The notes: generated from the letters alone by a model not told the origin. Counted from the stretch's first letter, positions 45,301 to 53,474 are shown. The stretch is 64,000 nt of DNA from Streptomyces sp. NRRL S-340 (GCF_000720185.1 NZ_JOIY01000032.1:36877-100876), one strand, 5' to 3'. Numbers and translations: made by a program.

Positions 45301-45634
45301 CGTAGCCGAGCCCGTCGTGGGTGAGACCGACCGAGCCGCCCCTGACCGCGTCCAGTTGCCGGGTGACCTGCTCGGTCTTCCCGGGCGCGGTCGCGATCAT
45401 CATCGTGACGTTCTTGGCGCCGTCGGCCTTGGCCGTGGCGAGCAGGCCGGCGTCGTCGGCGCCGAGTTTCGCGCTCGCCGGCCGGACGGCCGGACCGGAG
45501 GGGACGGGGCCGCCGTCGGCGGCGGCGGCCAGGGGCAGCGGTCCGGCCGCGCAGAGCGCGGCCACCACGCCGGTGGCCGCGGCGATGCGGGCCAGGCGTC
45601 TGGCGCCCGGGGCGCGGGGGGAGTCGGAGGTCAT
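42302..45634 (-). CDS. Secreted S8 (subtilisin-type) serine protease, large form
   Basis: An 1110-residue exported protease. The signal peptide ends near residue 38 (LPLAAAA) and a pro-region follows to about 180. The catalytic triad is complete: Asp in TIGILDSGVDLGHP (about 200), His in HGTHVAGITAANG (about 390) and Ser in GTSMASPQATGA (about 575), with the oxyanion ISAGNSGPG between. The C-terminal 450 residues hold two related pre-peptidase-C-like domains, each starting VPEGAKSL-VAIGG. The ATG at 45632-45634 has AAGGG six bases upstream and is preferred to the ATG at 45640. No LPXTG or anchor is seen, so it is probably released outside the cell. Confidence 0.92.
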   Translation of the reverse strand: MTSDSPRAPGARRLARIAAATGVVAALCAAGPLPLAAAADGGPVPSGPAVRPASAKLGADDAGLLATAKADGAKNVTMMIATAPGKTEQVTRQLDAVRGGSVGLTHDGLGYVRATVPTAAADSVISAAEKLSSVHAIDLRQEIPLDDPAPDAGTAQDAPGESARGKGGQGKGDSAAYPAPGRNTPAANPYNPSFETGAVDFVRRDAQADGRGVTIGILDSGVDLGHPALQRTTTGERKIVDWVTATDPIIDGDATWRPMVNPVSGPAFTYGGQSWKAPAGSYEISTFKESATAGGDAKGDANRDGDTTDSWGVLYDPAAGTVRVDLNNNNDFTDDTPMKPYKDGFQVGYFGTDDPKTDVVERQPFVVQIRKDVPMDPYGGSWTGKKADFVNIGVIESEHGTHVAGITAANGLFGGKMNGAAPGAKIVSSRACTWSGGCTNVALTEGMIDLVANRGVDIVNMSIGGLPALNDGNNARAELYTRLIDTYGVQLVISAGNSGPGANTIGDPGLADKVISVGAGISKETWAANYGSAVRTRYAMMPFSSRGPREDGGFTPTLVAPGAAINTTQTWLPGSPVAEAGYPLPAGYSMLQGTSMASPQATGASALLLSAARQQHIDLTPAKLRTALTSTAHHIPGAQAYEEGAGRIDVVDAWNAIRRGADAHEYTVRAPVDTAIDQALKTPGYGTGLYDREGGLKAGQQKTYDITVTRTSGPDRAVWHTLRIANNADHTFRVVGSPLVRLPLNEPVTVKVQAAPRSAGLKSAILEVDDPFTTGVDRQILTTVVVADPVRYTYSDTSSVERNSTRSYFLTVPEGAKSLEVAIGGLKDKSQTRFIAVHPYGVPVDNTSTPYCYNNYLDGNGCRPDVRSYADPQPGVWEVEVEARRTSPLLDNPYRLDVAVLGASFDPQTVTVPEAKAGTPVTASWKVTNAYAALDGRLAGGPLGSAKSDRPTVRNGEKQTTTVTVPEGAKSLDVAIGGVSDKSADLDLVVYDASGKEVAKSADGDSEESVSIASPAAGTYTVEVTAYSVPSGSTAYDYRDVFFSAALGTVSVDESAAVKLGTGASATVTGQVTAAAQAPEGREFFGQVQLVNARGTVAGTGSVKIGKVLP

Positions 45635-46114
45635 CGGCATCCCTTGTCGGTGGAGGAACCAGGCGGGGTGCGACCGGTTGTGATCGCAGTCGTCCGGAAA
45701 TCGGTGCCGGACGATCGCTCAGCTTTACCCAAGAGGACAATGTTTGGGGAGAGTTGACCGAGGCGGGATGGACGCATGGCGCAATCCCGCCATGCGCCAC
45801 GGCGGACACCAGGCGGCAAAGCGCCCTTTTCCGCCACATGTCGAGGGCCGGTGAACGCGCATGGTGGCGGCCCGCGTTCGCACGGTGCCCGCCGAAGGAG
45901 CCCGTGCGCCCGGTCCCCCTGCCGTCCCTTGACGATCCGGACAGGCGCACCGCACCGCCCGGGCACCCCCCGCAGCCTCTTCGCCGCCCCCCCGGCAACC
46001 ACCCCGCCACCGGCCCGCGTCCGCCCACCCCGCGTCCGCCCCCGCGCGCCCCGCCGGGCCCGAACGGCTCCCGAACGGCCCCCGGCGCTCCGCCCGCTGC
46101 CGTAACGTCTCCCC
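45635..46114. other. Divergent promoter region with a 9-bp stem-loop
   Basis: 480 bases between the protease and Nudix genes. A stem-loop CGCATGGCG/CGCCATGCG (45773-45781, 45788-45796, six-base loop) is the main structure. TAACGT at 46103-46108 lies six bases before the Nudix ATG, a leaderless -10. Frames here are low-complexity; no gene is supported. Confidence 0.55.
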
Positions 46115-46582
46115 ATGCGTGAGGAGTTGCGGGTGGCGGCCTACGCCGTGTGTGTGCGGGACGGACGGATGTTGCTGGCCCGCTGGGTCGCGCGGGACGG
46201 CGCCCGCCGGTGGACCCTGCCCGGCGGCGGCATGGAACACGGCGAGGACCCCTACGACACCGTGGTCCGCGAGGCCGAGGAGGAGACCGGGTACGCCGTC
46301 GAGCCGGTCGCCCTGCTCGGCCTCGACTCCATCCGGCGCACCTACCCGCGGCCCCTGGGCAGCCACGCCGACTTCCACGGGCTGCGCATCGTCTACGAGG
46401 CCCGGGTCACCGGCGGCGACCTGCGCCACGAGACCGGCGGCTCCACGGACATGGCGGCCTGGCACGACCTGGACGCGGTGCCGGAACTGGAGCGGGTCGG
46501 CCTGGTCGACGTCGGCCTGCGGCTGTGGCGGGAGCGGCCGGCCGCGGGACGCGTGGCACCGGAACCGTCCGGCGGGGCGTGA
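46115..46582 (+). CDS. Nudix hydrolase
   Basis: A 155-residue Nudix hydrolase. The Nudix box is complete at about residues 37-59: GGGMEHGEDPYDTVVREAEE followed by ETGY. The family hydrolyses nucleoside diphosphates linked to another moiety; the substrate here is unknown. The N-terminal strand LRVAAYAVCVRDGRMLLARW is typical. The ATG at 46115 has no ribosome site but TAACGT lies exactly six bases upstream, indicating a leaderless mRNA. It is followed 100 bp later by the serine hydrolase gene on the same strand. Confidence 0.9.
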   Translation: MREELRVAAYAVCVRDGRMLLARWVARDGARRWTLPGGGMEHGEDPYDTVVREAEEETGYAVEPVALLGLDSIRRTYPRPLGSHADFHGLRIVYEARVTGGDLRHETGGSTDMAAWHDLDAVPELERVGLVDVGLRLWRERPAAGRVAPEPSGGA

Positions 46583-46682
46583 ACGGCCGGATGTCGCTCA
46601 ACCGGGTCACCGCCCGGCAACCGTCCCGCCCGGTCCCCGGTCCTTGAGCGCGAACCGGTCGGACGGCGGAGAGGGGAAGACG

Positions 46683-47828
46683 ATGTCGGTACGGGCGGGC
46701 CTTGCGGGGACGGCGGCCCTGGTGCTGGCGGCGGTGGCGGCGGGACCCGCGGTGGGGGCGCCGGCCGCGCCGGACGGCCACGGCCGCCACGAGGCGACCC
46801 GCGCGGCGGTCCGGGCCGCCGTCGCGGACGGCGTGCCCGGCGTGACGGCGACCGCGCGGGACCGCTCGGGCACCCGGAACATCACCGAGGGCGTCGGCGA
46901 CCTGCGCACCGGCGCCCCGCGCGGGGCGCACGACCGCTACCGGGTGGGCAGCATCACCAAGACCTTCACGGCCACGGTGCTGCTCCGACTGGAGGCGGAG
47001 GGACGGCTGTCGCTGGACGACACGGTGGACCGGTGGCTGCCCGGCGTGGTGCGCGGCCACGGCCACGACGGCCGCCGCATCACCCTGCGCCAACTGCTCA
47101 ACCACACGAGCGGCGTCTACAGCTACACGGCCGACGAAGGCTTCGGCCGTGCCCATTTCCTCAAGGACGGCTTCTTCGCGCACCGCTACGACACCCTGCG
47201 GCCCGAGGACCTGGTGCGGATCGCCATGGCCCACCGGCCCGACTTCGCCCCCGGCACCTCCTGGCAGTACTCCAACACCAACTACGTCCTGGCCGGGATG
47301 GTGATCGAGCGGGTGACGGGGCACTCCTACGCCCACGAGATCCGCGAGCGCATCCTGCGGCCCCTGCACCTGACGGCCACGTCGCTGCCCGGCACCCGGG
47401 TCACCGTCGCGCACCCGAGCGGCCGCGCCTACTCCAAGCTGTCGGACAAGACGACGGGACCGGTGTACGACGTCACCGAACTCAACCCCTCCCTCGCCTC
47501 CTCGGCGGGCGAGATGGTCTCCGACTCCGCCGACCTGAACCGCTTCTACACGGCCCTGCTGCGGGGGCGGCTGCTGCCGCCGCGGCAACTGGCGGAGATG
47601 CGGACCACGGTGCGCACCGGCAGTCCCGGCATCGGTTACGGGCTCGGCCTGATGGACCGCCGGCTCTCCTGCGGCGTCCACGTGTGGGGGCACGACGGCG
47701 GCATCCACGGCTCGTCCTCGGCGGCGACGACCACCGCCGACGGCCGCCACGCCCTGGCCTTCAACTTCAACGGCGACTGGGCGGGCGACGCCGACGCGGT
47801 CGTGGAGGCGGAGTACTGCGGCCGCTGA
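46683..47828 (+). CDS. Secreted beta-lactamase-fold serine hydrolase (class C/DD-peptidase type)
   Basis: A 381-residue exported serine hydrolase of the class C beta-lactamase/D-alanyl-D-alanine carboxypeptidase group. The signal peptide ends near residue 26 (GPAVGA). The catalytic SxxK is in GSITKTF (about 90), YSN in WQYSNTNY near 198 and the third motif is H-D-G in HVWGHDGGIHG near 340. Members trim peptidoglycan peptides, act as esterases or split beta-lactams; the exact activity is not clear. ATG at 46683 has AGGGGAAG upstream. A strong terminator follows. Confidence 0.9.
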   Translation: MSVRAGLAGTAALVLAAVAAGPAVGAPAAPDGHGRHEATRAAVRAAVADGVPGVTATARDRSGTRNITEGVGDLRTGAPRGAHDRYRVGSITKTFTATVLLRLEAEGRLSLDDTVDRWLPGVVRGHGHDGRRITLRQLLNHTSGVYSYTADEGFGRAHFLKDGFFAHRYDTLRPEDLVRIAMAHRPDFAPGTSWQYSNTNYVLAGMVIERVTGHSYAHEIRERILRPLHLTATSLPGTRVTVAHPSGRAYSKLSDKTTGPVYDVTELNPSLASSAGEMVSDSADLNRFYTALLRGRLLPPRQLAEMRTTVRTGSPGIGYGLGLMDRRLSCGVHVWGHDGGIHGSSSAATTTADGRHALAFNFNGDWAGDADAVVEAEYCGR

Positions 47829-47848
47829 ACGGTCCCGGCGCCGGCGCG

Positions 47849-47879
47849 GCGGGGTCACGGACGCCGTCCGTGACCCCGC
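47849..47879. terminator. Convergent stem-loop terminator
   Basis: GCGGGGTCACGGAC (47849-47862) and GTCCGTGACCCCGC (47866-47879) pair perfectly over 14 bp with a 3-base loop, between the convergent serine hydrolase and AbiEi-like genes. Confidence 0.8.
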
Positions 47880-47909
47880 TCCCCCCTCCCGCGCCGCCGC
47901 CCCGACGGC

Positions 47910-48968
47910 CTACCGCGGCAGCACCACCACGTACGCGGCCGGATCGCGGTCGGCCGCCGCCATCAGGGCCGTGCGGACCACCGTCGCCTGCTGCTCCATC
48001 GCGTCGCGCAGCTTCCTGGGCGTGATGTGGACGACCGTGATGCCCAGCCGCTCCAGGTGTTCGCGCTTGCGGGCGTACTCCGACCAGAGGGAGTCCTCGT
48101 CGGGGCGGCCCTGGAGCGGCGCGCGGGTGTCCAGTTCCAGGGCGACCGCCTGATCGGGCCAGTACGCGTCCAGGCCGCCCAGGTGCGGACCGCCGGGCAG
48201 GCGCAGGTCCACGTTCCACACCGGGTCGGGCAGGCCGTGCTCCTCGACCATCCGGTACAGCCGGTCCTCGGCGATCGAGCGGCCCTCGGCGAGCAGCGAG
48301 TCCACCGCGTCGACCACGTACGGGCGGGTCAGCAGCCGCGCGGCGGTCAGGGCGCGGACCACCGCGGCCGGCTCGCAGTGCCCGCCGCGCACCGCCTCCG
48401 TCAGCAGCCGCTGCACCGCGACCGCGTCCCGCGACTGCGCCACCGCGTCCGCCAGGGCACGCGGCACCGGGGCCACCGGGACGCCCGTGACCACCTCGGG
48501 GACGGGCGGCTCGGCCGTGCGGACCACCCGCGCGCAGCCCGTCGAGCGCAGCCGCCGCAGCCGCGGCACCAGCACGTCGATCTTCTCCAGCGCGAGCAGG
48601 GCGGGCGCGGCCGAGAAGCCGTGCAGGGTGAGGGCGGCCAGTCCGGTGATCATCACGTCCGGGTGGGCGGGGCGGTGCGGTTGCCGCGCGGTCGGCTGGG
48701 CCGGCACCCCGGGCGCCGGGCGCGGCACGGGTCCGCGCGTCGCGTACAGGAGCACGGCGCGCAGGCGCTCCTCGCCGGTCGGCGGGCCCGGATGGAGCAG
48801 GTAGACGCCCGGCAGGAACTGCTGCCAGGGCCCGCCGGCCCGGCACTGCTCGGTCGTCTCGGCCGCCGACACGCCGTGGGCGCGGAGCTGGGCGGTGGTC
48901 AGGACCCGGCGGTGCGCCTCGGCCAGGTGGCTCAGGGGGCGGGGGGAGAGCGGGGTGTCGTGGTTCAT
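47910..48968 (-). CDS. AbiEi-like N-terminal domain protein with Vsr-like nuclease C-terminus
   Basis: A 352-residue protein of the actinobacterial group annotated as AbiEi-type antitoxin domain or DUF559 protein. The N-terminus, LAEAHRRVLTTAQLRAHGVS, then GVYLLHPGPP, is the winged-helix AbiEi_4-like part. The C-terminal 90 residues read like a restriction-endonuclease fold: LGGLDAYWPDQAVALELD, then KREHLERLGITVVHITPRKL. No AbiEii-type toxin gene is adjacent, so the toxin-antitoxin label is doubtful; it may act in DNA metabolism or regulation. ATG at 48966-48968. Confidence 0.7.
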   Translation of the reverse strand: MNHDTPLSPRPLSHLAEAHRRVLTTAQLRAHGVSAAETTEQCRAGGPWQQFLPGVYLLHPGPPTGEERLRAVLLYATRGPVPRPAPGVPAQPTARQPHRPAHPDVMITGLAALTLHGFSAAPALLALEKIDVLVPRLRRLRSTGCARVVRTAEPPVPEVVTGVPVAPVPRALADAVAQSRDAVAVQRLLTEAVRGGHCEPAAVVRALTAARLLTRPYVVDAVDSLLAEGRSIAEDRLYRMVEEHGLPDPVWNVDLRLPGGPHLGGLDAYWPDQAVALELDTRAPLQGRPDEDSLWSEYARKREHLERLGITVVHITPRKLRDAMEQQATVVRTALMAAADRDPAAYVVVLPR

Positions 48969-49074
48969 GTCCCGGGACGTTCCCGTACCCGGCCCGCCCG
49001 CTAACCGCTGTTACACACCCGTCGACAAATGAGGACAACCCTGCACTAAAGGACGCATGTTCGGATGCCGAAAA

Positions 49075-49104
49075 CCCCTGGTCCGTCCAGGGACGGGCCA
49101 GGGG
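49075..49104 (-). terminator. Rho-independent terminator of the second pepN gene
   Basis: CCCCTGG (49075-49081) with CCAGGGG (49098-49104), and an inner CCGTC/GACGG (49083-49087, 49092-49096), followed on the minus strand by TTTT (49071-49074). It lies 70 bp past the pepN stop. Confidence 0.85.
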
Positions 49105-49174
49105 TTACGGGAACTTTGTAACGGTTACTCCACGCCTGAGCCGTGGCCAGAGCTGCGGCCGTCCGGGTGACGGC

Positions 49175-51760
49175 TCAGCCGGCGGATCCGGCCGCCGCGT
49201 CGCACGCCTGCCCGCGCAGCGCACGGGCCAGGTCGTCGCGCGCCTCCAGGACCAGCCGGCGCAGCGCGGGCGCGGCCCCCTCGTGCGCGGCGAGCCACGC
49301 GTCCGCCGCGTCCAGCGTCTCGCGCGAGTCCCGCAGCGACGGGAACAGCCCGCGGACCACGTCCATCCCGATCTGGATCGACCGCTCCTGCCACACGCGC
49401 TCGATCACCGCGAAGTACCGCTGTGCGTACGGCGCCAGCAGCTCCCGCTGCGAGGGCCGCACGAAGCCCGCGATGGTCGCCTCCACCAGCGCGTTCGACA
49501 GCGCGTCCGACTCCACCACCTGCGTCCACGCCCGCTCCTTGACGGCGGCGGAGGGACGCGCGGCCAGGCAGCGCACCTGGTGCCGCTTGCCGGAGGCGGT
49601 GTCGTCACGGGCCAGCTCGTCGCCGAGCGCCTTCTCGTCGGCCGCCCCGTACGTCGCCAGCGGCTCCAGGAACGCCCAGCGCAGCTCCTGGTCCACCTCC
49701 AGCCCGGTGATCTCCTCGGTGCCGTCCAGCAGGGCCCGCAGCAGTTCCAGATCGGCCGGTGCCGACGCCAGCGACGCGAAGAAACGCGCCCAGGCCAGCT
49801 GGTGCTCGCTGCCCGGCTCGGCCTGCCGCAGCTCGGCCAGCGCCCCCTCGGCGAGCGCCCGCCCGCCCGTCTCGCGCCACGCGGGCGCCACGTAGTGCAC
49901 CAGCGCCGACTGCGCCCACGCGTGCAGCATCTGGAGTACGCCGATGTCGGTCTCGCGGCCCGCGAACCGCAGCACCAGAGCGATGAAGTCGCGGGCCGGC
50001 AGCAGCGCGTCCCGGGTCAGGTTCCACAGCGCCGACCAGCACAGCGCCCGGGCGAGCGGATCGGTGAGCGCGCCCAGGTGCTCGCGCAGGGTGGCCAGCG
50101 ACGTCTCGTCGAAGCGGATCTTGCAGTAGGTGAGGTCGTCGTCGTTGACCAGCACCAGGTCGGGCGCGTCCTGCCCGGCCAGCTCCGCGATGACCGTACG
50201 GGCACCGTCCACGTCCACCTCGGCGCGCGCGTACCGCTCCAGCGCGCCGACCTCCGAGCGCTGGTACAGGCCCACCGCCACCCGGTGCGGGCGCAGCTCG
50301 GGGTGCGACTCGGCCGCCTCCTGCACCACCGCCAGCTCCTGGATCCGCCCCTCGGGGTCCAGCACCACCTGCGGGGTCAGCGCGTTGACGCCGGCCGTCT
50401 GGAGCCAGGACCGCGCCCACGCGCCCATGTCCCGGCCGCTGGTCTCCTCCAGGACCGCCAGCAGGTCGCCCAGCCGGGTGTTGCCGTACGCGTGCCGCTT
50501 GAAGTAGCGGCGGGCGCCCTCCAGGAACGCCTCCCGGCCGACGTACGCCACCAGCTGCTTGAGCACCGAGGCGCCCTTGGCGTAGGTGATGCCGTCGAAG
50601 TTCAGCTTGGCGTCCTGCAGGTCACGGATGTCCGCGGTGACCGGATGCGTGGAGGGCAGCTGGTCCGCGCGGTACGCCCACGCCTTGCGGCGGTTGGCGA
50701 AGGTGATCCAGCCGTCGGTGAACCGGGTCGCGCCCACCAGCGAGAACGAGCCCATGAAGTCCGCGAAGGACTCCTTCAGCCACAGGTCGTCCCACCACTC
50801 CATGGTGACCAGGTCGCCGAACCACATGTGCGCCATCTCGTGCAGGATGACGTTGGCCCGCGCCTCGTAGGAGGCCTGCGTCACCTTGCCGCGGAAGATG
50901 TACTCCTCGCGGAACGTGACCAGGCCCGGGTTCTCCATCGCGCCCAGGTTGTACTCCGGCACGAAGGCCTGGTCGTACTTGCCGAACGGGTACGGGTAGT
51001 CGAAGTTGTCGTGGAAGAAGTCCAGGCCCTGCTTGGTGACGAGGAAGACGTCGTCGGCGTCGAAGTGCTTGGCCAGCCCCTTGCGGCACAGCGCGCCCAG
51101 CGGGATCTCCAGCCGCGTCCCGTCCTCCAGCACCCGCTCGTAGGAGTCCGTCACGTAGTGGTACGGCCCCGCCACCACGCACGTGATGTATGTCGAGATC
51201 GGCTTGGTCTCGGCGAACCGCCACACCCCGTCGTGCCGCTCACCCGCCCCGTTGCTCCACACCGTCCACTCCTCGGGCGCCCGCACCTCGAAGCGGAACG
51301 GCGCCTTGAGGTCCGGCTGCTCGAAGTTCGCGAAGACGCGCCGCGAGTCGGCCGGCTCGTACTGGGTGTAGAGGTAGACCTCGCCGTCCTCCGGGTCGAC
51401 GAAGCGGTGCAGGCCCTCACCGGTGCGCGAGTAGGCGCACTGCGCGTCGACGACCAGCTCGTTGTCGGCGGCCAGGTCCTCCAGGAGGATCCGCGAGCCG
51501 TCGAAGACCTCGCTCGGGTCGAGGTCCCTGCCGTTGAGGGAGACGGCCGTGACGCTCGGCGCGATCAGGTCCGCGAAGCTGGACGCGCCGGGCTCGTTGC
51601 AGCGGAACCGGATCGTGGTGACGGACCGGAACGTGCGCGGCCCCGCGCCCTCCCCGGCGTCGACCGCCGACCGCACGTCGAGGGACACCTCGTACCCGTC
51701 GACGGACAGCAGGGCGGCCCGCTCCCGGGCCTCGTCGCGGGACAGATTCTCACCGGGCAC
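49175..51760 (-). CDS. pepN: Aminopeptidase N (M1 family), second copy
   Basis: An 861-residue M1 aminopeptidase, a paralogue of the one at 37517-40096. Motifs are complete: GAMEN in YNLGAMENPGLV, and HEMAHMWFGDLVTMEWWDDL with LWLKESFADFMGSF, the zinc-site glutamate. GTG at 51758-51760 (VPGENLSRDEA) aligns with the start of the other copy (VPGTNLTREEA) and has GAGGGA nine bases upstream. The GTG nine bases upstream lies directly against that ribosome site and is less likely. It differs near the active site from the first copy (for instance GSFSL against TYTSI), so the substrate range may differ. Divergent from the nitroreductase gene. Confidence 0.95.
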   Translation of the reverse strand: MPGENLSRDEARERAALLSVDGYEVSLDVRSAVDAGEGAGPRTFRSVTTIRFRCNEPGASSFADLIAPSVTAVSLNGRDLDPSEVFDGSRILLEDLAADNELVVDAQCAYSRTGEGLHRFVDPEDGEVYLYTQYEPADSRRVFANFEQPDLKAPFRFEVRAPEEWTVWSNGAGERHDGVWRFAETKPISTYITCVVAGPYHYVTDSYERVLEDGTRLEIPLGALCRKGLAKHFDADDVFLVTKQGLDFFHDNFDYPYPFGKYDQAFVPEYNLGAMENPGLVTFREEYIFRGKVTQASYEARANVILHEMAHMWFGDLVTMEWWDDLWLKESFADFMGSFSLVGATRFTDGWITFANRRKAWAYRADQLPSTHPVTADIRDLQDAKLNFDGITYAKGASVLKQLVAYVGREAFLEGARRYFKRHAYGNTRLGDLLAVLEETSGRDMGAWARSWLQTAGVNALTPQVVLDPEGRIQELAVVQEAAESHPELRPHRVAVGLYQRSEVGALERYARAEVDVDGARTVIAELAGQDAPDLVLVNDDDLTYCKIRFDETSLATLREHLGALTDPLARALCWSALWNLTRDALLPARDFIALVLRFAGRETDIGVLQMLHAWAQSALVHYVAPAWRETGGRALAEGALAELRQAEPGSEHQLAWARFFASLASAPADLELLRALLDGTEEITGLEVDQELRWAFLEPLATYGAADEKALGDELARDDTASGKRHQVRCLAARPSAAVKERAWTQVVESDALSNALVEATIAGFVRPSQRELLAPYAQRYFAVIERVWQERSIQIGMDVVRGLFPSLRDSRETLDAADAWLAAHEGAAPALRRLVLEARDDLARALRGQACDAAAGSAG

Positions 51761-51833
51761 AGACGGCACTCCCTCGGATGTGTTCAGGATGCGGACAGCA
51801 CCGATCCTGCCATGCGGTCCAGATCCGCGACAT

Positions 51834-51847
51834 CAGGGAATTCCCTG
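51834..51847. promoter_or_regulatory. Perfect 14-bp palindrome between divergent genes
   Basis: CAGGGAATTCCCTG is a perfect palindrome 73 bp upstream of pepN and 77 bp upstream of the nitroreductase gene. It is a candidate operator for both promoters; no known regulator is recognised. Confidence 0.5.
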
Positions 51848-51924
51848 CGCGGCGGTCGATGTTCCCGTTGCGAGGGCCCCGCCGGGTCCGTCCCGTACGC
51901 GCACACCCCGTACCGAGGAGAGCC

Positions 51925-52596
51925 ATGTCCCAGACCGCCCCCGCGGCGACCCCCTCCGGCAAGACCCCCGTCGACTTCTGGTTCGACCCGCTGTGCCCGT
52001 GGGCCTGGATGACCTCCCGCTGGGTGCTGGAGGTGGAGAAGCAGCGCGACATCGAGGTCCGCTGGCACATCATGAGCCTCGCCGTCCTCAACGAGCCGAA
52101 GCTGGACGAGCTGCCCGAGGAGTACCGCGAGCTGCTCACCACCAAGGCGTGGGCGCCGATCCGGGTGGTGACCGCGGCCTGGCAGAAGCACGGCGACGAC
52201 ATCCTCGGCCCGCTCTACACCGCCCTCGGCACCCGCTTCCACAACCAGGGCCAGGGCCCCACCCGGGAGGCGATCGCCGCCGCGCTGGCGGAGGTGGGCC
52301 TGCCCGCCGACCTGATCGACTACGCCGACCAGGAGGACTTCGAGTTCGACGCCGAGCTGCGCGCCTCCCACAAGGAGGGCATCGACAAGGTCGGCCAGGA
52401 CGTCGGCACCCCGGTCATCGCGCTGCCCGGTGCCGACGGCGAGCAGATCGCCTTCTTCGGCCCGGTCGTCACCCCGGTGCCCCAGGGCGAGCAGGCGCTG
52501 CGCCTGTGGGACGGCACCATCGCCGTCGCCTCGGTCCCCGGCTTCTACGAGATCAAGCGGACCCGGACGGCGGCCCCGGACTTCAGCAACCTGTAG
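51925..52596 (+). CDS. Rv2466c-type mycothiol-dependent nitroreductase family (DsbA fold)
   Basis: A 223-residue DsbA/thioredoxin-fold protein of the Rv2466c family. It starts VDFWFDPLCPWAWMTSRW near residues 16-33 and continues with the family's WHIMSLAVLNE, GTRFHNQGQGPT and VGTPVIALPG segments. The family reduces nitro compounds and disulphides with mycothiol. The active site here reads CPWA rather than the CPWC recalled for the mycobacterial enzyme, so the second cysteine is absent and only a monothiol mechanism is possible. ATG at 51925 follows CGAGGAGA. The frame extends upstream by 49 codons without support. A very strong terminator follows. Confidence 0.88.
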   Translation: MSQTAPAATPSGKTPVDFWFDPLCPWAWMTSRWVLEVEKQRDIEVRWHIMSLAVLNEPKLDELPEEYRELLTTKAWAPIRVVTAAWQKHGDDILGPLYTALGTRFHNQGQGPTREAIAAALAEVGLPADLIDYADQEDFEFDAELRASHKEGIDKVGQDVGTPVIALPGADGEQIAFFGPVVTPVPQGEQALRLWDGTIAVASVPGFYEIKRTRTAAPDFSNL

Positions 52597-52625
52597 GGCC
52601 TCCGCCACAGGCCCCTCCTACGGGA

Positions 52626-52658
52626 AGACCCCCGCGAGTCCTGTCCTCGCGGGGGTCT
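52626..52658. terminator. Strong bidirectional terminator
   Basis: AGACCCCCGCGAG (52626-52638) and CTCGCGGGGGTCT (52646-52658) pair perfectly over 13 bp with a 7-base loop, followed on the plus strand by a pyrimidine run (CCTTCTTT). It sits between convergent nitroreductase and sodF genes. Confidence 0.9.
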
Positions 52659-52726
52659 CCTTCTTTCCGCCCGCCCGCGTGAAAGGTGAGAAGACGATCA
52701 CGAGGAGGGACGACCGGGGGCGCACG

Positions 52727-53368
52727 TCAGGGCGCGAGCAGCAGCACGTTCGCGCGTTCCTTGGCGGCGGCGTGGCGCCGGGCGACGTCCTGCCAGTCGA
52801 CCACCTGCCACATGGCCTCGATGAAGTCGACCTTCTGGTTCTTGTACTGGAGGTAGAAGGCGTGCTCCCAGGCGTCGAAGACGAGGATCGGGGTCGAGCC
52901 CTGCCCGACGTTGCCCTGGTGGTCGTAGACCTGCTCGACGACCAGGCGCCCGCTGAGCGGCTCGTAGGCGAGTACGCCCCAGCCCGAGCCCTGGGTGGTG
53001 GCCGCTGCCTTGGACAGCTGGGCCTTGAAACCGGCGAAGGAGCCGAAGGACTCCGCGATGGCGTCGGCCAGCTCGCCCACGCCGTCCTTCTCCAGCGGCT
53101 CGCCACCGCCGTCGCCCGTCATGTTCTGCCAGTAGATGGAGTGCAGGATGTGCCCGGACAGATGGAAGGCCAGGTTCTTCTCCAGGCCGTTGACCGCACC
53201 CCACGACTCCTTGTCCCGCGCCTCCGCGAGCTGCTCCAGGGTGTCGTTGGCGCCCTTCACATAGGCCGCGTGGTGCTTGTCGTGGTGCAGCTCGATGATC
53301 TCGGGGCTGATCACCGGCGCGAGCGCCGAGTAGTCGTACGGCAGTTCAGGCAGCGTGTAGACGGGCAT
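52727..53368 (-). CDS. sodF: Iron (Fe/Zn) superoxide dismutase SodF
   Basis: A 213-residue Fe/Mn-family superoxide dismutase. Metal ligands are at H27 ([12 protein letters not shown]), H near 78 ([12 protein letters not shown]) and the [11 protein letters not shown] signature with Asp and His near 165-169. Streptomyces SodF is the iron-type enzyme, made when nickel is scarce and replaced by nickel SodN when it is plentiful. The start is ATG at 53366-53368 (MPVYTLPEL), preceded by GGAGGGGA; the in-frame start 39 bp upstream would fall inside the operator. The operator at 53391-53407 supports nickel repression. Confidence 0.95.
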   Translation of the reverse strand: MPVYTLPELPYDYSALAPVISPEIIELHHDKHHAAYVKGANDTLEQLAEARDKESWGAVNGLEKNLAFHLSGHILHSIYWQNMTGDGGGEPLEKDGVGELADAIAESFGSFAGFKAQLSKAAATTQGSGWGVLAYEPLSGRLVVEQVYDHQGNVGQGSTPILVFDAWEHAFYLQYKNQKVDFIEAMWQVVDWQDVARRHAAAKERANVLLLAP

Positions 53369-53390
53369 GGCAGATCCCCTCCGGCAGTTA

Positions 53391-53407
53391 TTGCAAAGAG
53401 CTTGCAA
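53391..53407 (-). promoter_or_regulatory. Nickel-responsive operator TTGCA-N7-TGCAA of sodF
   Basis: The perfect inverted repeat TTGCA-N7-TGCAA lies 23 bp upstream of the sodF start. On the minus strand it exactly fills the 17-bp spacer between a putative -35 TTGTAG (53408-53413) and -10 TAACTG (53385-53390). I recall the same repeat as the SrnR/SrnQ site at sodF of S. griseus; the identity of the regulator here is inferred. Confidence 0.75.
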
Positions 53408-53447
53408 CTACAAGTTATCAACAACAATGCGGGCGCGGGCAACAGGA

Positions 53448-53474
53448 AGGCCCCCACGTGTCACGTGGGGGCCT
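53448..53474 (-). terminator. 27-nt palindromic terminator downstream of the permease
   Basis: AGGCCCCCACGTG (53448-53460) and CACGTGGGGGCCT (53462-53474) pair perfectly around one base. It lies 50 bp past the permease stop on the minus strand and just upstream of the sodF promoter, insulating the two genes. Confidence 0.8.
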
